A stretch of DNA of 64,000 nt from Aquimarina agarilytica ZC1 (lineage in GTDB: Bacteria > Bacteroidota > Bacteroidia > Flavobacteriales > Flavobacteriaceae). Shown here in pieces: positions 36,213 to 45,848 of this stretch (position 1 is the first letter of the stretch; each line of letters starts with the position of its first letter). The translations under genes and the position numbers were made by a program. The stretch is from assembly GCF_000255455.1 (NCBI RefSeq), contig NZ_JH621256.1, forward strand, positions 1-64,000. The letters run 5' to 3'. The notes under the pieces were generated by a model. The model saw only the letters and a list, made by a program, of their open reading frames with translations, made no database searches and was not told where the DNA came from.

Positions 36213-37133
36213 TTATTTAACTGATAATTTGATTGCTTTTTTGTCAGTTTTAACAATGTACAATCCAGTTGATAAACTTTGGATGTTAGCTTCTATTTTT
36301 CCATTTTCGTCAGCTTTTAAGTCCATTACTTTAGCACCGTTGATGTCTAAAATAGCAGCACTACTTAATGGTGTAACATTTTCTAAAAATAACTCAACAG
36401 AAGCAGGGTTAGGGTATAAAATAGTAGTTTCTTGAGAAATGATGTCAAGTTCTATTAAGTTTACACTTTCAGTTAAAAACTTAGCTCCAGTTTCTTCTTC
36501 ATTTTCTACTACAGTATTTGTTCCACAAGCACCTTCAGCAAATGTAAAGTATTCTCTTTGTACAAAACAATTACCTCTTCTGGCAGCAATAAAATACTCT
36601 ACACCTTCCTCTATAACGTTGCTAGCTTGTGATGCACCAGAAAGTTGAACTTGATTTAATACATCTATCGATCCATCTTCTTTTTCTCTTGCTAATGCGA
36701 TACCACCTGGAGCAAAACTGTTAGAAGCAAAACCGTAGTTCACAGATAATTCTCCATTGTTACATCTGCCTGAGATGTTGATAAAAGAAGTTCTTACAGT
36801 AACAGGTTTAGTTATAGCACAACCATCATTTGATGTAATCTCAATGTTATATCTTCCTGAATTTGCAGCAAATGCAAATGCATTTGGTACGCTTGCAGCA
36901 CTACCTAAAAGATCACCAGTTTTAGCATTGTATAATTTAAGACTATGTGGTCCATTATTACTACTGATGTCTATTCTAATTCTTCCATTTGTTCCGTTAC
37001 AATCTGATTTAGCTGAATTTGAAGCATCAAAAGTTACAGAGTCACATTGAGAAGTTTGAGCATTCATAGCTAAACTTCCTGTGAATAATAAGGCTAATGC
37101 ACTCAATTTTAGATTGTTAATTTTTGTTTTCAT
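36213..37133 (-). CDS. Secreted protein with T9SS sorting domain, unknown function
   Basis: 306 residues. The signal peptide ends near LAMNAQ. The mature part is beta-rich with six or so cysteines (QCDSV, SDCNG, DGCAI, GRCNNG, GNCF, GACG), suggesting disulphide-stabilised surface repeats. No enzymatic motif is seen. A C-terminal T9SS type A domain starts at ILYPNPASVELF and ends KAIKLSVK. A short AT hairpin lies 68 bp upstream (ATTACATTAAAA at 37201 and TTTTAATGTAAT). Confidence 0.8.
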   Translation of the reverse strand: MKTKINNLKLSALALLFTGSLAMNAQTSQCDSVTFDASNSAKSDCNGTNGRIRIDISSNNGPHSLKLYNAKTGDLLGSAASVPNAFAFAANSGRYNIEITSNDGCAITKPVTVRTSFINISGRCNNGELSVNYGFASNSFAPGGIALAREKEDGSIDVLNQVQLSGASQASNVIEEGVEYFIAARRGNCFVQREYFTFAEGACGTNTVVENEEETGAKFLTESVNLIELDIISQETTILYPNPASVELFLENVTPLSSAAILDINGAKVMDLKADENGKIEANIQSLSTGLYIVKTDKKAIKLSVK

Positions 37134-37200
37134 GTTAATTTTTTTTATTGATTAATGTTAACATTAGTAATACGCTTGAACTTAGGTTTACCCTACCCCT

Positions 37201-37238
37201 ATTACATTAAAAAAAATGATTTTTTTTTTTAATGTAAT
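37201..37238. other. AT-only hairpin upstream of the T9SS gene
   Basis: ATTACATTAAAAAAAA pairs with TTTTTTTTAATGTAAT around a few bases. It could be part of the promoter region of the leftward gene at 37133 or a degenerate terminator. The rest of 37134-37430 is AT-rich and shows no ORF. Confidence 0.4.
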
Positions 37239-37437
37239 GTATTAGGGCTGTACTCATAAGGCCTCACGAGTGATCAGAGCCTATCGGTGTTGATTTTTTT
37301 AAAACTTATTAAAAATTAATGATAAAATTTGTTGAATGAGTCTGCGGTAGAATAAGCATGGGAAAGACTTAGGTATTTATTTTATGTCACTATTCATAAT
37401 TAAGTTAGGCTTCATGCAACAAGTTTGAATAGGATCA

Positions 37438-37606
37438 CAACAAATCATGCATTAGCACTTTGTTATGAGTATTGAAAGCTCAATAAAATAAAGTCTTTCC
37501 TTGATTTTAGTGTAGCACCGTTATGGTTAAATAAAAAAATGCAGCGAAGGGTTTGGTTTTGCAGAGATTTAGATACGGAATAGATTTTTAATGCAAAATT
37601 CGGGTT
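37438..37606 (+). repeat. MITE-like AACCCGAAT-ended repeat, full-length copy
   Basis: About 169 bp. A degenerate left end (AACAAATCATGCATTAG) leads into TTATGAGTATTGAAAGCTCA, GATTTTAGTGTAGCA, GCAGCGAAGGGTTTGG and GATACGGAATAGATTTTTAA, closing AAAATTCGGGTT. It aligns along most of its length with the copy at 60670-60840. Like that copy it lies immediately beside a promoter region (pabB here). Confidence 0.75.
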
Positions 37607-37622
37607 AAAGCAAACTAAGATT

Positions 37623-37630
37623 TATATTTG
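37623..37630 (+). promoter_or_regulatory. -7 promoter box of the pabB-like gene
   Basis: TATATTTG matches the Bacteroidota consensus TAnnTTTG. It overlaps the apparent TTG start at 37628, which argues for translation starting further downstream at the GTG at 37655. Confidence 0.6.
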
Positions 37631-37654
37631 GAGTCCAAAACAAGAAAGCTTAAC

Positions 37655-38971
37655 GTGCGCATTACCCAAACATTTATTATTGATATTGATAAGGTCGAAA
37701 GTGTAAAGTTTCAATTATTAGATTGGGCACAACAGTTTGATGAAGTTGTTTGGCTGGATTCCAATAAACACCAGCAAAAATATAGTAATTTTGATGCGCT
37801 ATTAGCAGTGGAGGCATTTACAAGTATTACTACTGATTTTGTTGATGCTTTTGAAAAGTTAAATGAATACCAACAAGAAACTAAAGATTGGTTATTTGGT
37901 TATTTAACTTATGATGTAAAAAATGCTACAGAAAATTTAGTTTCCCAAAATAGTGATGGATTAGAATTTGCGGATGTATCTTTTTTTCAGCCTAAAAAAA
38001 TTATCCTATTAAAGGAGGATAAATTAGAATTTCACTATTTACGAATGGTAGATGATGAAATAGATTTTGATTTTAATGAAATTTTTAAAATTAAATCCAA
38101 AACAAAAAGAGAATTAAAAGCGCAGAAAATTAAAATACGAGTAAAATTAACTCATGATCAATATAGAGAAAGAGTTAAAAAAATGAAACAGCACATTACT
38201 CGTGGTGATATTTACGAAGCTAATTTTTGTCAAGAGTTTTTTGTTACAGAAACGGCTATTGATCCTTTAGCTACTTATCGAGCTTTAAATGATATTTCAC
38301 ATGCTCCATTTGCAACTTTTTTGAAATTAGATGATCGATATGCTTTATGCGCTTCGCCAGAGCGTTATATATTAAAAAAAGGTAAACAATTACTATCACA
38401 ACCAATAAAGGGTACAGCCAAACGTTCCTCTGATAGTATTCAAGATGCTCAATTAGTAAAAGAATTGGAACAAAGTGAAAAAGAACGTGCCGAAAATATA
38501 ATGATTGTAGATTTAGTACGTAATGATTTATCAAAAACTGCAGAAAAAGGAAGTGTAAAAGTGTCTGAGCTATGTAGGATTTATTCTTTTTCGCAAGTAC
38601 ACCAAATGATATCTACTGTCCAAAGTGTAATGAAAAAAGAGTACACACCAGTAGATGCGCTACGAACTACTTTTCCAATGGGAAGTATGACGGGTGCACC
38701 AAAGGTTTCGGCAATGCAAATTATTGAAAATTTAGAAGAGACAAAACGCGGTTTATATAGCGGAAGTATCGGCTATTTTACACCCGAAGGAGATTTTGAT
38801 TTTAATGTGGTTATTCGAAGTATTTTATATAATGAACCGAAAAAATATGTTTCCTATTCTGTAGGGAGTGCCATTACGGCAAAGTCGGACATAGATGCAG
38901 AGTATGAAGAATGCCTTTTAAAAGCGAAAGCTATGCGTCAAGTATTAGAAAATAAAAAAGGATTTAATTAA
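37655..38971 (+). CDS. pabB: Chorismate-binding aminodeoxychorismate synthase component I (PabB-like)
   Basis: About 438 residues of the anthranilate synthase/ADC synthase component I family. It aminates chorismate to 4-amino-4-deoxychorismate for folate synthesis. Visible chorismate-site motifs are GDIYEANFCQEFF, SPERYILKKGKQLLSQPIKGTAKR, MIVDLVRNDLSKTAEKGSV, PMGSMTGAPKVSAMQIIE and YSGSIGYFTPEGDFDFNVVIRS. Lack of trp neighbours favours PabB over TrpE. I choose GTG 37655 (MRITQTFII): the frame is open to a TTG at 37628, but that lies in the -7 box. tilS follows two genes later. Confidence 0.88.
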   Translation: MRITQTFIIDIDKVESVKFQLLDWAQQFDEVVWLDSNKHQQKYSNFDALLAVEAFTSITTDFVDAFEKLNEYQQETKDWLFGYLTYDVKNATENLVSQNSDGLEFADVSFFQPKKIILLKEDKLEFHYLRMVDDEIDFDFNEIFKIKSKTKRELKAQKIKIRVKLTHDQYRERVKKMKQHITRGDIYEANFCQEFFVTETAIDPLATYRALNDISHAPFATFLKLDDRYALCASPERYILKKGKQLLSQPIKGTAKRSSDSIQDAQLVKELEQSEKERAENIMIVDLVRNDLSKTAEKGSVKVSELCRIYSFSQVHQMISTVQSVMKKEYTPVDALRTTFPMGSMTGAPKVSAMQIIENLEETKRGLYSGSIGYFTPEGDFDFNVVIRSILYNEPKKYVSYSVGSAITAKSDIDAEYEECLLKAKAMRQVLENKKGFN

Positions 38972-38979
38972 AATTAAGA

Positions 38980-39594
38980 ATGTATACTAAAATTAAAGAC
39001 TTAATAAAGTCATTACCTACAGATTCAATTTCGGAGGAAAGAAAAGAGTTATTACAAACCTTATCGGAATATATCCAAAGTAAACTAACGAATAATCAAG
39101 AGATTCGGTTGAATTTTATTTGTACTCATAATTCACGTCGTAGTCATTTATCGCAAGTATGGGCGCAAGCTATAGCCTATTATTACAATATAAACAATGT
39201 GTTTTGTTATTCAGGAGGAACGGAAGCTACAGCTATGTTTCATATGGCGGCTAAAACATTAGTAAATCAAGGTTTTGCTATTACTCAAATTTCCGAAGGT
39301 GAAAACCCAATACAGAGTATAAAATATGCTCAAGATAAACATGCTATTATAGGTTTTTCAAAAACTTTTGACGATACCTTTAATCCACAGTCGGGCTTTG
39401 TAGCTATAATGACATGCTCAAGTGCCGATAAAGGATGTCCATTTATTGCTGGGGCCGAAAAAAGAATTCCTATGACTTTTGAAGATCCTAAAGCTTTTGA
39501 TAATACGCCCCAGCAAGCTGAAAAATATGAAGAACGCAGTGTGCAAATTGCTACGGAGTTAAAATATGTGTTTAGTCTTATAAAAGTTTGCTGA
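38980..39594 (+). CDS. LMW phosphatase/arsenate reductase-like protein
   Basis: 204 residues. The catalytic loop FICTHNSRRSHLSQ carries the Cys-x4-Ser-Arg type P-loop of low-molecular-weight protein tyrosine phosphatases and ArsC-type arsenate reductases. A distal CSSADKGCPFIAGAEKRIPMTFEDPKAFD holds two more cysteines and the Asp loop (EDPK). It could dephosphorylate proteins or reduce arsenate; the second cysteine pair favours a redox role. It begins 8 bp after pabB, so the two are probably co-transcribed. No arsR or arsenite exporter is nearby. Confidence 0.8.
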   Translation: MYTKIKDLIKSLPTDSISEERKELLQTLSEYIQSKLTNNQEIRLNFICTHNSRRSHLSQVWAQAIAYYYNINNVFCYSGGTEATAMFHMAAKTLVNQGFAITQISEGENPIQSIKYAQDKHAIIGFSKTFDDTFNPQSGFVAIMTCSSADKGCPFIAGAEKRIPMTFEDPKAFDNTPQQAEKYEERSVQIATELKYVFSLIKVC

Positions 39595-39715
39595 AAAAAA
39601 ATGAAAGCGTTACATGAAATATTTTGGTTAGTAGCTATAAAATTTCTAGATAAAAGTAGCGTTCCATATTAAATCGTTTGCTAATTCTTATCAAACACCG
39701 ATTACTTGTAATTTT

Positions 39716-40168
39716 ATGAAAAAGACATTTTTAATAGTAACATTCTTATTTAGTTTCACTTTTTGTAATGCGCAAAAATGGTTGACCGATTTGGACGAAG
39801 CCAAAAAAGTAGCTGCAATAGAAAATAAAAAAATTGTAATGGTTTTTATGGGCTCCGATTGGTGTCCACCCTGTAAAAGGTTAAATTCGAATATTTTAAG
39901 TTCAAAAGAATTTAAGTCACATGCCGATCGTAATTATGTGATGGTGAAAGTGGATTTCCCTAAAAAAACACCTAATTTATTATCGGAAAACCAAACGGCA
40001 TACAATCTAGAATTAACAAAAAAATACAATCCATCCCGAAAGTTACCTCGAGTAATAGTGATGGATAAAGAGGCTGAGGTATTAGGGATGGCGGGTTACA
40101 AACGAATGAAGCCTATGCAATATATTAAATTATTATCTTCCTTTTCAGGGTTAGTATTTGGTTGGTGA
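39716..40168 (+). CDS. Exported thioredoxin-like protein
   Basis: 150 residues. The signal peptide ends near FCNAQ. A thioredoxin fold follows (Thioredoxin_7-like) with active site SDWCPPCKRLN near residue 45. VDFPKKTPNL and the cis-proline region SRKLPRVIVMD are visible. It probably acts as a periplasmic disulphide reductase. It lies 48 bp before the DsbD-containing stretch (tilS then dsbD); DsbD is the natural electron donor for such proteins, so a functional link is plausible. Confidence 0.88.
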   Translation: MKKTFLIVTFLFSFTFCNAQKWLTDLDEAKKVAAIENKKIVMVFMGSDWCPPCKRLNSNILSSKEFKSHADRNYVMVKVDFPKKTPNLLSENQTAYNLELTKKYNPSRKLPRVIVMDKEAEVLGMAGYKRMKPMQYIKLLSSFSGLVFGW

Positions 40169-40174
40169 TCTTAG

Positions 40175-40182
40175 TATATTTG
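40175..40182 (+). promoter_or_regulatory. -7 promoter box of tilS
   Basis: TATATTTG, an exact TAnnTTTG match, lies 7 bp before the tilS ATG, so the transcript would have almost no leader. Confidence 0.5.
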
Positions 40183-40189
40183 GAGTGTT

Positions 40190-41515
40190 ATGCTCAATCA
40201 ATTCACATCACATTTTAGCACTCATTTTGAAGACTATTCAAAAAGCACCATTGGAGTAGCCATAAGTGGAGGAGTTGATAGTGTAGTATTGGCATACCTG
40301 CTAAAACAATCTGGGAATGATATAGCACTGTTGCATTGTAATTTTCAATTGAGAGGAATTGCTAGTAATGGGGATCAAGCATTTGTTAAGCGCTTAGCCG
40401 ATCAATGGAAGGTGCCTTTAGTTACTACGGAGTTTAATACAGCTGCTTATGCGGAAATTCATAAAACATCAATTCAAATAGCCGCTAGAGAATTGCGCTA
40501 CCAGTGGTTTGAAAAAATGGCAAAGCTTTACCATTTAGGAAGCATTGCAACAGCACATCATGCCGATGATAATTTAGAAACTTTTTTAATTAATCTTTCG
40601 AGAGGAACAGGTTTAGAGGGTTTAACAGGGATTCCTGAAAAAAATGGAATATTTATACGCCCTTTATTACATTTTTCTAAAAATGCATTGTTGGCCTTTG
40701 CAAAGCAAGAAGATTTGCATTGGAGAGAAGATTCTAGTAATTCGGATACAAAATATTTGAGAAATCAATTACGTCATTTAGTGATTCCAAATTTTAAGAA
40801 TACAAATCCTAAATTGCTAACCAACACCACACAGACTTTAACATATTTAAAACAAAGTCAATCTATTGTAACATCATATGTTAATAAGTTAAAAGAAAAA
40901 GTAGTTGTTGATGATACGACAACTGGAGGTCTTAAATTGAATATCTCAATATTGAACAAAGAACCTCAATTAGAATTGATATTATTTGAATTACTGAAGG
41001 ATTATGGTTTTACGGCATGGAATGATATAAAAAAAATGCTAAAAGCACAGTCTGGTGTAAAAGTATATTCTAAAACACATGTATTGTTAAAGGATAGGGA
41101 GTATTTATTGTTATACAATGTTGATTTTGAAAGTGCAATTAATACTCCGATTTACTTTATAGATAAAATAGGAGAAACATTAGTTACTTCTAACGGGAGC
41201 TTTATGGCATTGGAGTCCAATACACAAGATTTTAAAGTATCTATTGAAGTAGACGCAGCTATAATTAAGTTTCCTTTGACTGTAAGAAAAAGAGAAGAAG
41301 GCGACTATTTTTACCCGAAAGGGATGCAGGGCAAGAAAAAGTTAAACAAATATTTTAAAGATGAGAAGCTATCTTTTCCAGAAAAGGAAAATGTTTGGTT
41401 AATTTGCTCACAAAATGAAATAGTTTGGGTGGTAGGTAAAAGAGCAGATAGACGCTTTTCGGTAACAGAATCAACTCAAACTAAGGTGGTATTAATATTT
41501 GAAGGTGATTTGTAG
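40190..41515 (+). CDS. tilS: tRNA(Ile)-lysidine synthase
   Basis: 441 residues. An N-type ATP pyrophosphatase domain holds the PP-loop IGVAISGGVDSVVLAYLL (about 22-39), HCNFQLRG, and the ATAHHADDNLETFLINLSRG motif. The C-terminal part includes the TilS C domain (PLTVRKREEGDYFYPKGM, KKLNKYFKDEKLSF). It modifies C34 of tRNA-Ile(CAU) to lysidine so that it reads AUA, and is essential in most bacteria. Length is as expected. A -7 box sits right before the ATG. Confidence 0.96.
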   Translation: MLNQFTSHFSTHFEDYSKSTIGVAISGGVDSVVLAYLLKQSGNDIALLHCNFQLRGIASNGDQAFVKRLADQWKVPLVTTEFNTAAYAEIHKTSIQIAARELRYQWFEKMAKLYHLGSIATAHHADDNLETFLINLSRGTGLEGLTGIPEKNGIFIRPLLHFSKNALLAFAKQEDLHWREDSSNSDTKYLRNQLRHLVIPNFKNTNPKLLTNTTQTLTYLKQSQSIVTSYVNKLKEKVVVDDTTTGGLKLNISILNKEPQLELILFELLKDYGFTAWNDIKKMLKAQSGVKVYSKTHVLLKDREYLLLYNVDFESAINTPIYFIDKIGETLVTSNGSFMALESNTQDFKVSIEVDAAIIKFPLTVRKREEGDYFYPKGMQGKKKLNKYFKDEKLSFPEKENVWLICSQNEIVWVVGKRADRRFSVTESTQTKVVLIFEGDL

Positions 41516-41557
41516 ATCCAAAAAATATTAGTCAAAACAACGATAACAGCGTAACAT

Positions 41558-43546
41558 ATGAAAGTATACATTAAGTTCTTAATAAAATTTCTATTTCTTT
41601 TTTTAATTTTTAATGCTTCAGCACAAGTTTTTAATCCAGTTAAATGGACTACTTCTTCTAAAGAATTAGGTAATAATGAATATGAAATTCAATTTAAGGC
41701 GAGTATTGAAAAAGGCTGGCATATTTATAGTCAGCATTTAAAAGGAGATGAAGGACCTTTACCAACAGAGTTTAGTGTAAATGCTAAAAATATCAATCTA
41801 GAGGGAAATGTTGTTGAGCCAAAAGGGATAGAAGGTTTTGATAAAACTTTTGAAATCAATATTAAATATTTTGAAAATTCAGCTGTTTTTACTCAAAAAT
41901 TAAAATTACTTGACGGTTACCAAGATCCGATTAAGGCATCGGTATTATTTATGGTGTGTGATGATGAACGTTGTTTACCACCTGAAGAAAAAGAGTTTTT
42001 GATCCATTTAAAAACCTTAAAATCACAAGCAGGAGCTATAAGTGCCTCAATTTCAGAAAAAGATAAGCTGTTGTCAGAGCAATTACGTCTTCCTGTTAAA
42101 TCAAATGGGGCATACAAATTGTCAGTCACAGAGAAAAAAGGTTTATGGAAATTATTTTTTTTAGGTTTTCTTGGGGGATTAATCGCTTTATTAACACCAT
42201 GTGTGTTTCCAATGATCCCTTTAACAGTATCTTTTTTTTCGCATAGTTCGGGGAGTTCCAAAGAAGGAATAATGAAGGCATTGTTATATGGCTTGTTTAT
42301 ATTAACCATATACATATTAGTAAGTGTTCCTTTTCATGTAATGGATTCTGTAAATCCGGATATGCTTAATAATGTATCCACAAATACTTGGTTAAACGTA
42401 TTATTCTTTGTCATTTTTGTAGTGTTTGCTATTTCATTTTTTGGCTATTTTGAAATTACATTGCCTTCAAAATGGAGTAATGCCATGGATTCAAAAGCTA
42501 CAAAGTTGGGTGGTGTACTTGGAGTGTTTTTTATGGCATTAACACTAACCTTAGTATCTTTTTCTTGTACAGGTCCAATTTTGGGATCATTGCTTGGTGG
42601 ATCATTATCTAATGATGGTGGAGCTATTCAATTAACATATGGTATGGCAGGTTTTGGATTAGCCTTAGCATTACCTTTTGCATTTTTTGCATTGTTTCCT
42701 AATTTATTAAATAAGTTACCCAAAAGCGGAGGGTGGATGACTACGGTAAAAGTAGTTTTAGGATTTATTGAGTTAGCCTTTGCTTTAAAGTTTTTATCAA
42801 ATGCTGATTTAGTAGAACATTGGGGATTATTAAAACGAGAAGTATTCGTAGGTCTTTGGATTATAATTTCATTGGGTCTAGCAGCTTATTTATTTGGAAT
42901 ATTCCGTTTTCCGCATGATGCACCTAATCAAAAAATAAGTAATACTCGAAAAGTATTAGGGGTAATAGCCTTTGTTTTTGCAGGATATTTAGTACCCGGA
43001 ATATTGCCAGCAAAAGAGCCTAATCTAAAATTGTTGAGTGGATTTCCTCCTCCTATTTTTTATAGTATTTATAATGATTCAACAGAAAGTTCACATGCTT
43101 TTGGAAAACATGTGTATACCAATTTTGAAGAAGGTTTTGCAGCTGCGCAAAAAATGAACAAGCCTATATTAATTGACTTTACAGGGTGGGCATGTGTGAA
43201 TTGTCGAAAAATGGAAGAGCAAGTTTGGAGTATTCCTAATGTGAAAAAAATATTAGAGGATGATGTAGTGTTGATTTCTTTATATGTTGATGATAGGGAA
43301 AAACTAAATGAATCCGATAGATTTACATATCAATTCCCTAATTCTAAAAAGCAAAAAAAAATAAAAACAATAGGAGATAAATGGGCGACCTTTCAAACTA
43401 TAAATTTTGTAAACAATTCCCAGCCTTATTACGTATTAATGGATACGAGCTATAATTTGTTGCAAAATCCTATAGGATATACACCAGATGCCGATATTTA
43501 TTATAATTGGCTTAAAGAAGGAGTAAATAAAAGCGGGAAAAAATAA
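41558..43546 (+). CDS. dsbD: Thiol:disulphide interchange protein DsbD
   Basis: 662 residues. A signal peptide (to about residue 22) precedes an N-terminal DsbD domain (about 25-160, with the cysteine pair in MVCDDERCLPPEE). A membrane domain of about eight helices carries cysteines in LTPCVFPMIPL and VSFSCTGPILG. A C-terminal thioredoxin domain has WACVNCRKMEEQVW. Electrons from cytoplasmic thioredoxin pass through the membrane to periplasmic reductases, one of which may be the thioredoxin-like protein at 39716. Architecture and length are normal for Bacteroidota DsbD. Confidence 0.95.
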   Translation: MKVYIKFLIKFLFLFLIFNASAQVFNPVKWTTSSKELGNNEYEIQFKASIEKGWHIYSQHLKGDEGPLPTEFSVNAKNINLEGNVVEPKGIEGFDKTFEINIKYFENSAVFTQKLKLLDGYQDPIKASVLFMVCDDERCLPPEEKEFLIHLKTLKSQAGAISASISEKDKLLSEQLRLPVKSNGAYKLSVTEKKGLWKLFFLGFLGGLIALLTPCVFPMIPLTVSFFSHSSGSSKEGIMKALLYGLFILTIYILVSVPFHVMDSVNPDMLNNVSTNTWLNVLFFVIFVVFAISFFGYFEITLPSKWSNAMDSKATKLGGVLGVFFMALTLTLVSFSCTGPILGSLLGGSLSNDGGAIQLTYGMAGFGLALALPFAFFALFPNLLNKLPKSGGWMTTVKVVLGFIELAFALKFLSNADLVEHWGLLKREVFVGLWIIISLGLAAYLFGIFRFPHDAPNQKISNTRKVLGVIAFVFAGYLVPGILPAKEPNLKLLSGFPPPIFYSIYNDSTESSHAFGKHVYTNFEEGFAAAQKMNKPILIDFTGWACVNCRKMEEQVWSIPNVKKILEDDVVLISLYVDDREKLNESDRFTYQFPNSKKQKKIKTIGDKWATFQTINFVNNSQPYYVLMDTSYNLLQNPIGYTPDADIYYNWLKEGVNKSGKK

Positions 43547-43729
43547 ATTTAGACCGTTATTTTAAGGTGCTTTTTTAAGTGGTTAATAATACAAAAAAAT
43601 TCTGTCGGACAATTTAGTTATTTGTTGAGTTTCTTTTAACGAAAAGCTTAATTTATTAAAAAATACACAATTTATTAGCCGAAAACGTTTTAGTTTTTTG
43701 CTAGATTAGGTTATTATATTCATTTAAAA

Positions 43730-43737
43730 TACTTTTG
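43730..43737 (+). promoter_or_regulatory. -7 promoter box of pfkA
   Basis: TACTTTTG fits TAnnTTTG exactly and ends 7 bases before the ATG at 43744. It overlaps the TTG at 43735, which therefore cannot be the translation start. Confidence 0.6.
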
Positions 43738-43743
43738 GACTCA

Positions 43744-44730
43744 ATGACTAATAAAATTACAAAAATAGGAGTATTAACATCCGGAGGTGATGCTCCAGGG
43801 ATGAATGCTGCTATAAGAGCAGTGGTACGTGCTTGCGTGCATTATAATATAAAGTGTGTAGGTATTTATGAAGGTTATAAGGGCCTTATAGAGAATAATA
43901 TGGTGGAGCTTGATGCTCGATCTGTAGCAAATACAATTAATAGAGGAGGAACCTTTTTAAGGTCGGCACGATGTTTAGAGTTCATTGAGCCCGAAGGCAG
44001 AAAAGTTGCCTATGATAATTTAGTGAAGGAAGGAATAGATGCCTTAGTTGTTATAGGTGGTGACGGAAGTTTTACAGGTGCATTAAAATTAAATAATGAA
44101 TTTAATTTTCCTGTAGTTGGAATACCAGGAACTATTGATAATGATATTAATGGAACTGATTACACTATAGGATATGATACTGCTTTAAATACTGTTGTTG
44201 ATGCTATTGATAAAATACGTGATACCGCAAGCTCGCATAATAGATTATTTTTAGTTGAGGTTATGGGACGTGATGCTGGTGATATTGCAATTAGTGCAGG
44301 TATTGGAGGTGGAGCCGAAGAGATTTTGATTCCAGAAAAAGATGACTTTAGTATTGATCGATTAATGGAATCATTAGCGCATAGTAGAAAAACAGGAAAA
44401 ACATCAAGTATAATTATTGTTGCCGAAGGTAAAAAAGGAATGAATATTTTGGAAATGCGTGATTATGTGCATAAGCATAGACCAGAATATGATGTACGTG
44501 TTTCTGTGCTAGGACACTTACAAAGAGGAGGAGCTCCAAGTTGTACAGACCGAGTGTTAGCAAGCAAACTAGGAGTAGGCGCAGTTGATGCCTTAATGGA
44601 AGGTTTGTCCAATGTAATGATTGGAGTAAGTCACCGTAAAGCGGTCACTGTTGATTTAAACATTGCACTTGATAAAAATAGAAAGTTAGATAGAGATTTA
44701 CTGCGTGTAGCAGATATCGTTTCTTTATAA
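43744..44730 (+). CDS. pfkA: ATP-dependent 6-phosphofructokinase
   Basis: About 328 residues, normal for bacterial PfkA. It phosphorylates fructose-6-phosphate to fructose-1,6-bisphosphate. Signatures are GVLTSGGDAPGMNAAIRAVVR, VIGGDGSFTGA, the active-site PGTIDNDINGTDYTIGYDTA, EVMGRDAGDIA and LGHLQRGGAPSCTDR. I start at ATG 43744 because the upstream TTG at 43735 lies in a -7 promoter box. gapA follows 31 bp later in the same direction, so two glycolytic steps are probably co-transcribed. Confidence 0.96.
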   Translation: MTNKITKIGVLTSGGDAPGMNAAIRAVVRACVHYNIKCVGIYEGYKGLIENNMVELDARSVANTINRGGTFLRSARCLEFIEPEGRKVAYDNLVKEGIDALVVIGGDGSFTGALKLNNEFNFPVVGIPGTIDNDINGTDYTIGYDTALNTVVDAIDKIRDTASSHNRLFLVEVMGRDAGDIAISAGIGGGAEEILIPEKDDFSIDRLMESLAHSRKTGKTSSIIIVAEGKKGMNILEMRDYVHKHRPEYDVRVSVLGHLQRGGAPSCTDRVLASKLGVGAVDALMEGLSNVMIGVSHRKAVTVDLNIALDKNRKLDRDLLRVADIVSL

Positions 44731-44758
44731 TAAAATTAAATATTAAACTAAAATTTGA

Positions 44759-45763
<1,005 letters not shown>

Positions 45764-45771
45764 CATATTTT

Positions 45772-45801
45772 AAAAGCCCTGTACAAATTTGCAGGGCTTT
45801 T
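45772..45801 (+). terminator. Rho-independent terminator of pfkA-gapA
   Basis: AAAAGCCCTG / CAGGGCTTTT, a 10-bp stem with a 10-nt loop, followed by TTGTATTTTA. Confidence 0.9.
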
Positions 45802-45848
45802 TGTATTTTATTTATACAAATAAATCATTAATTACTAATACATATTCT

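Noticed and set aside
39595-39715. Possible small RNA or tRNA between the phosphatase-like and thioredoxin-like genes
   Set aside because: No cloverleaf, hairpin or terminator could be drawn; it appears to be only a promoter region.
41917-42315. 132-residue minus-strand ORF inside dsbD
   Set aside because: It is antisense to conserved dsbD motifs and has no signal or recognisable domain.
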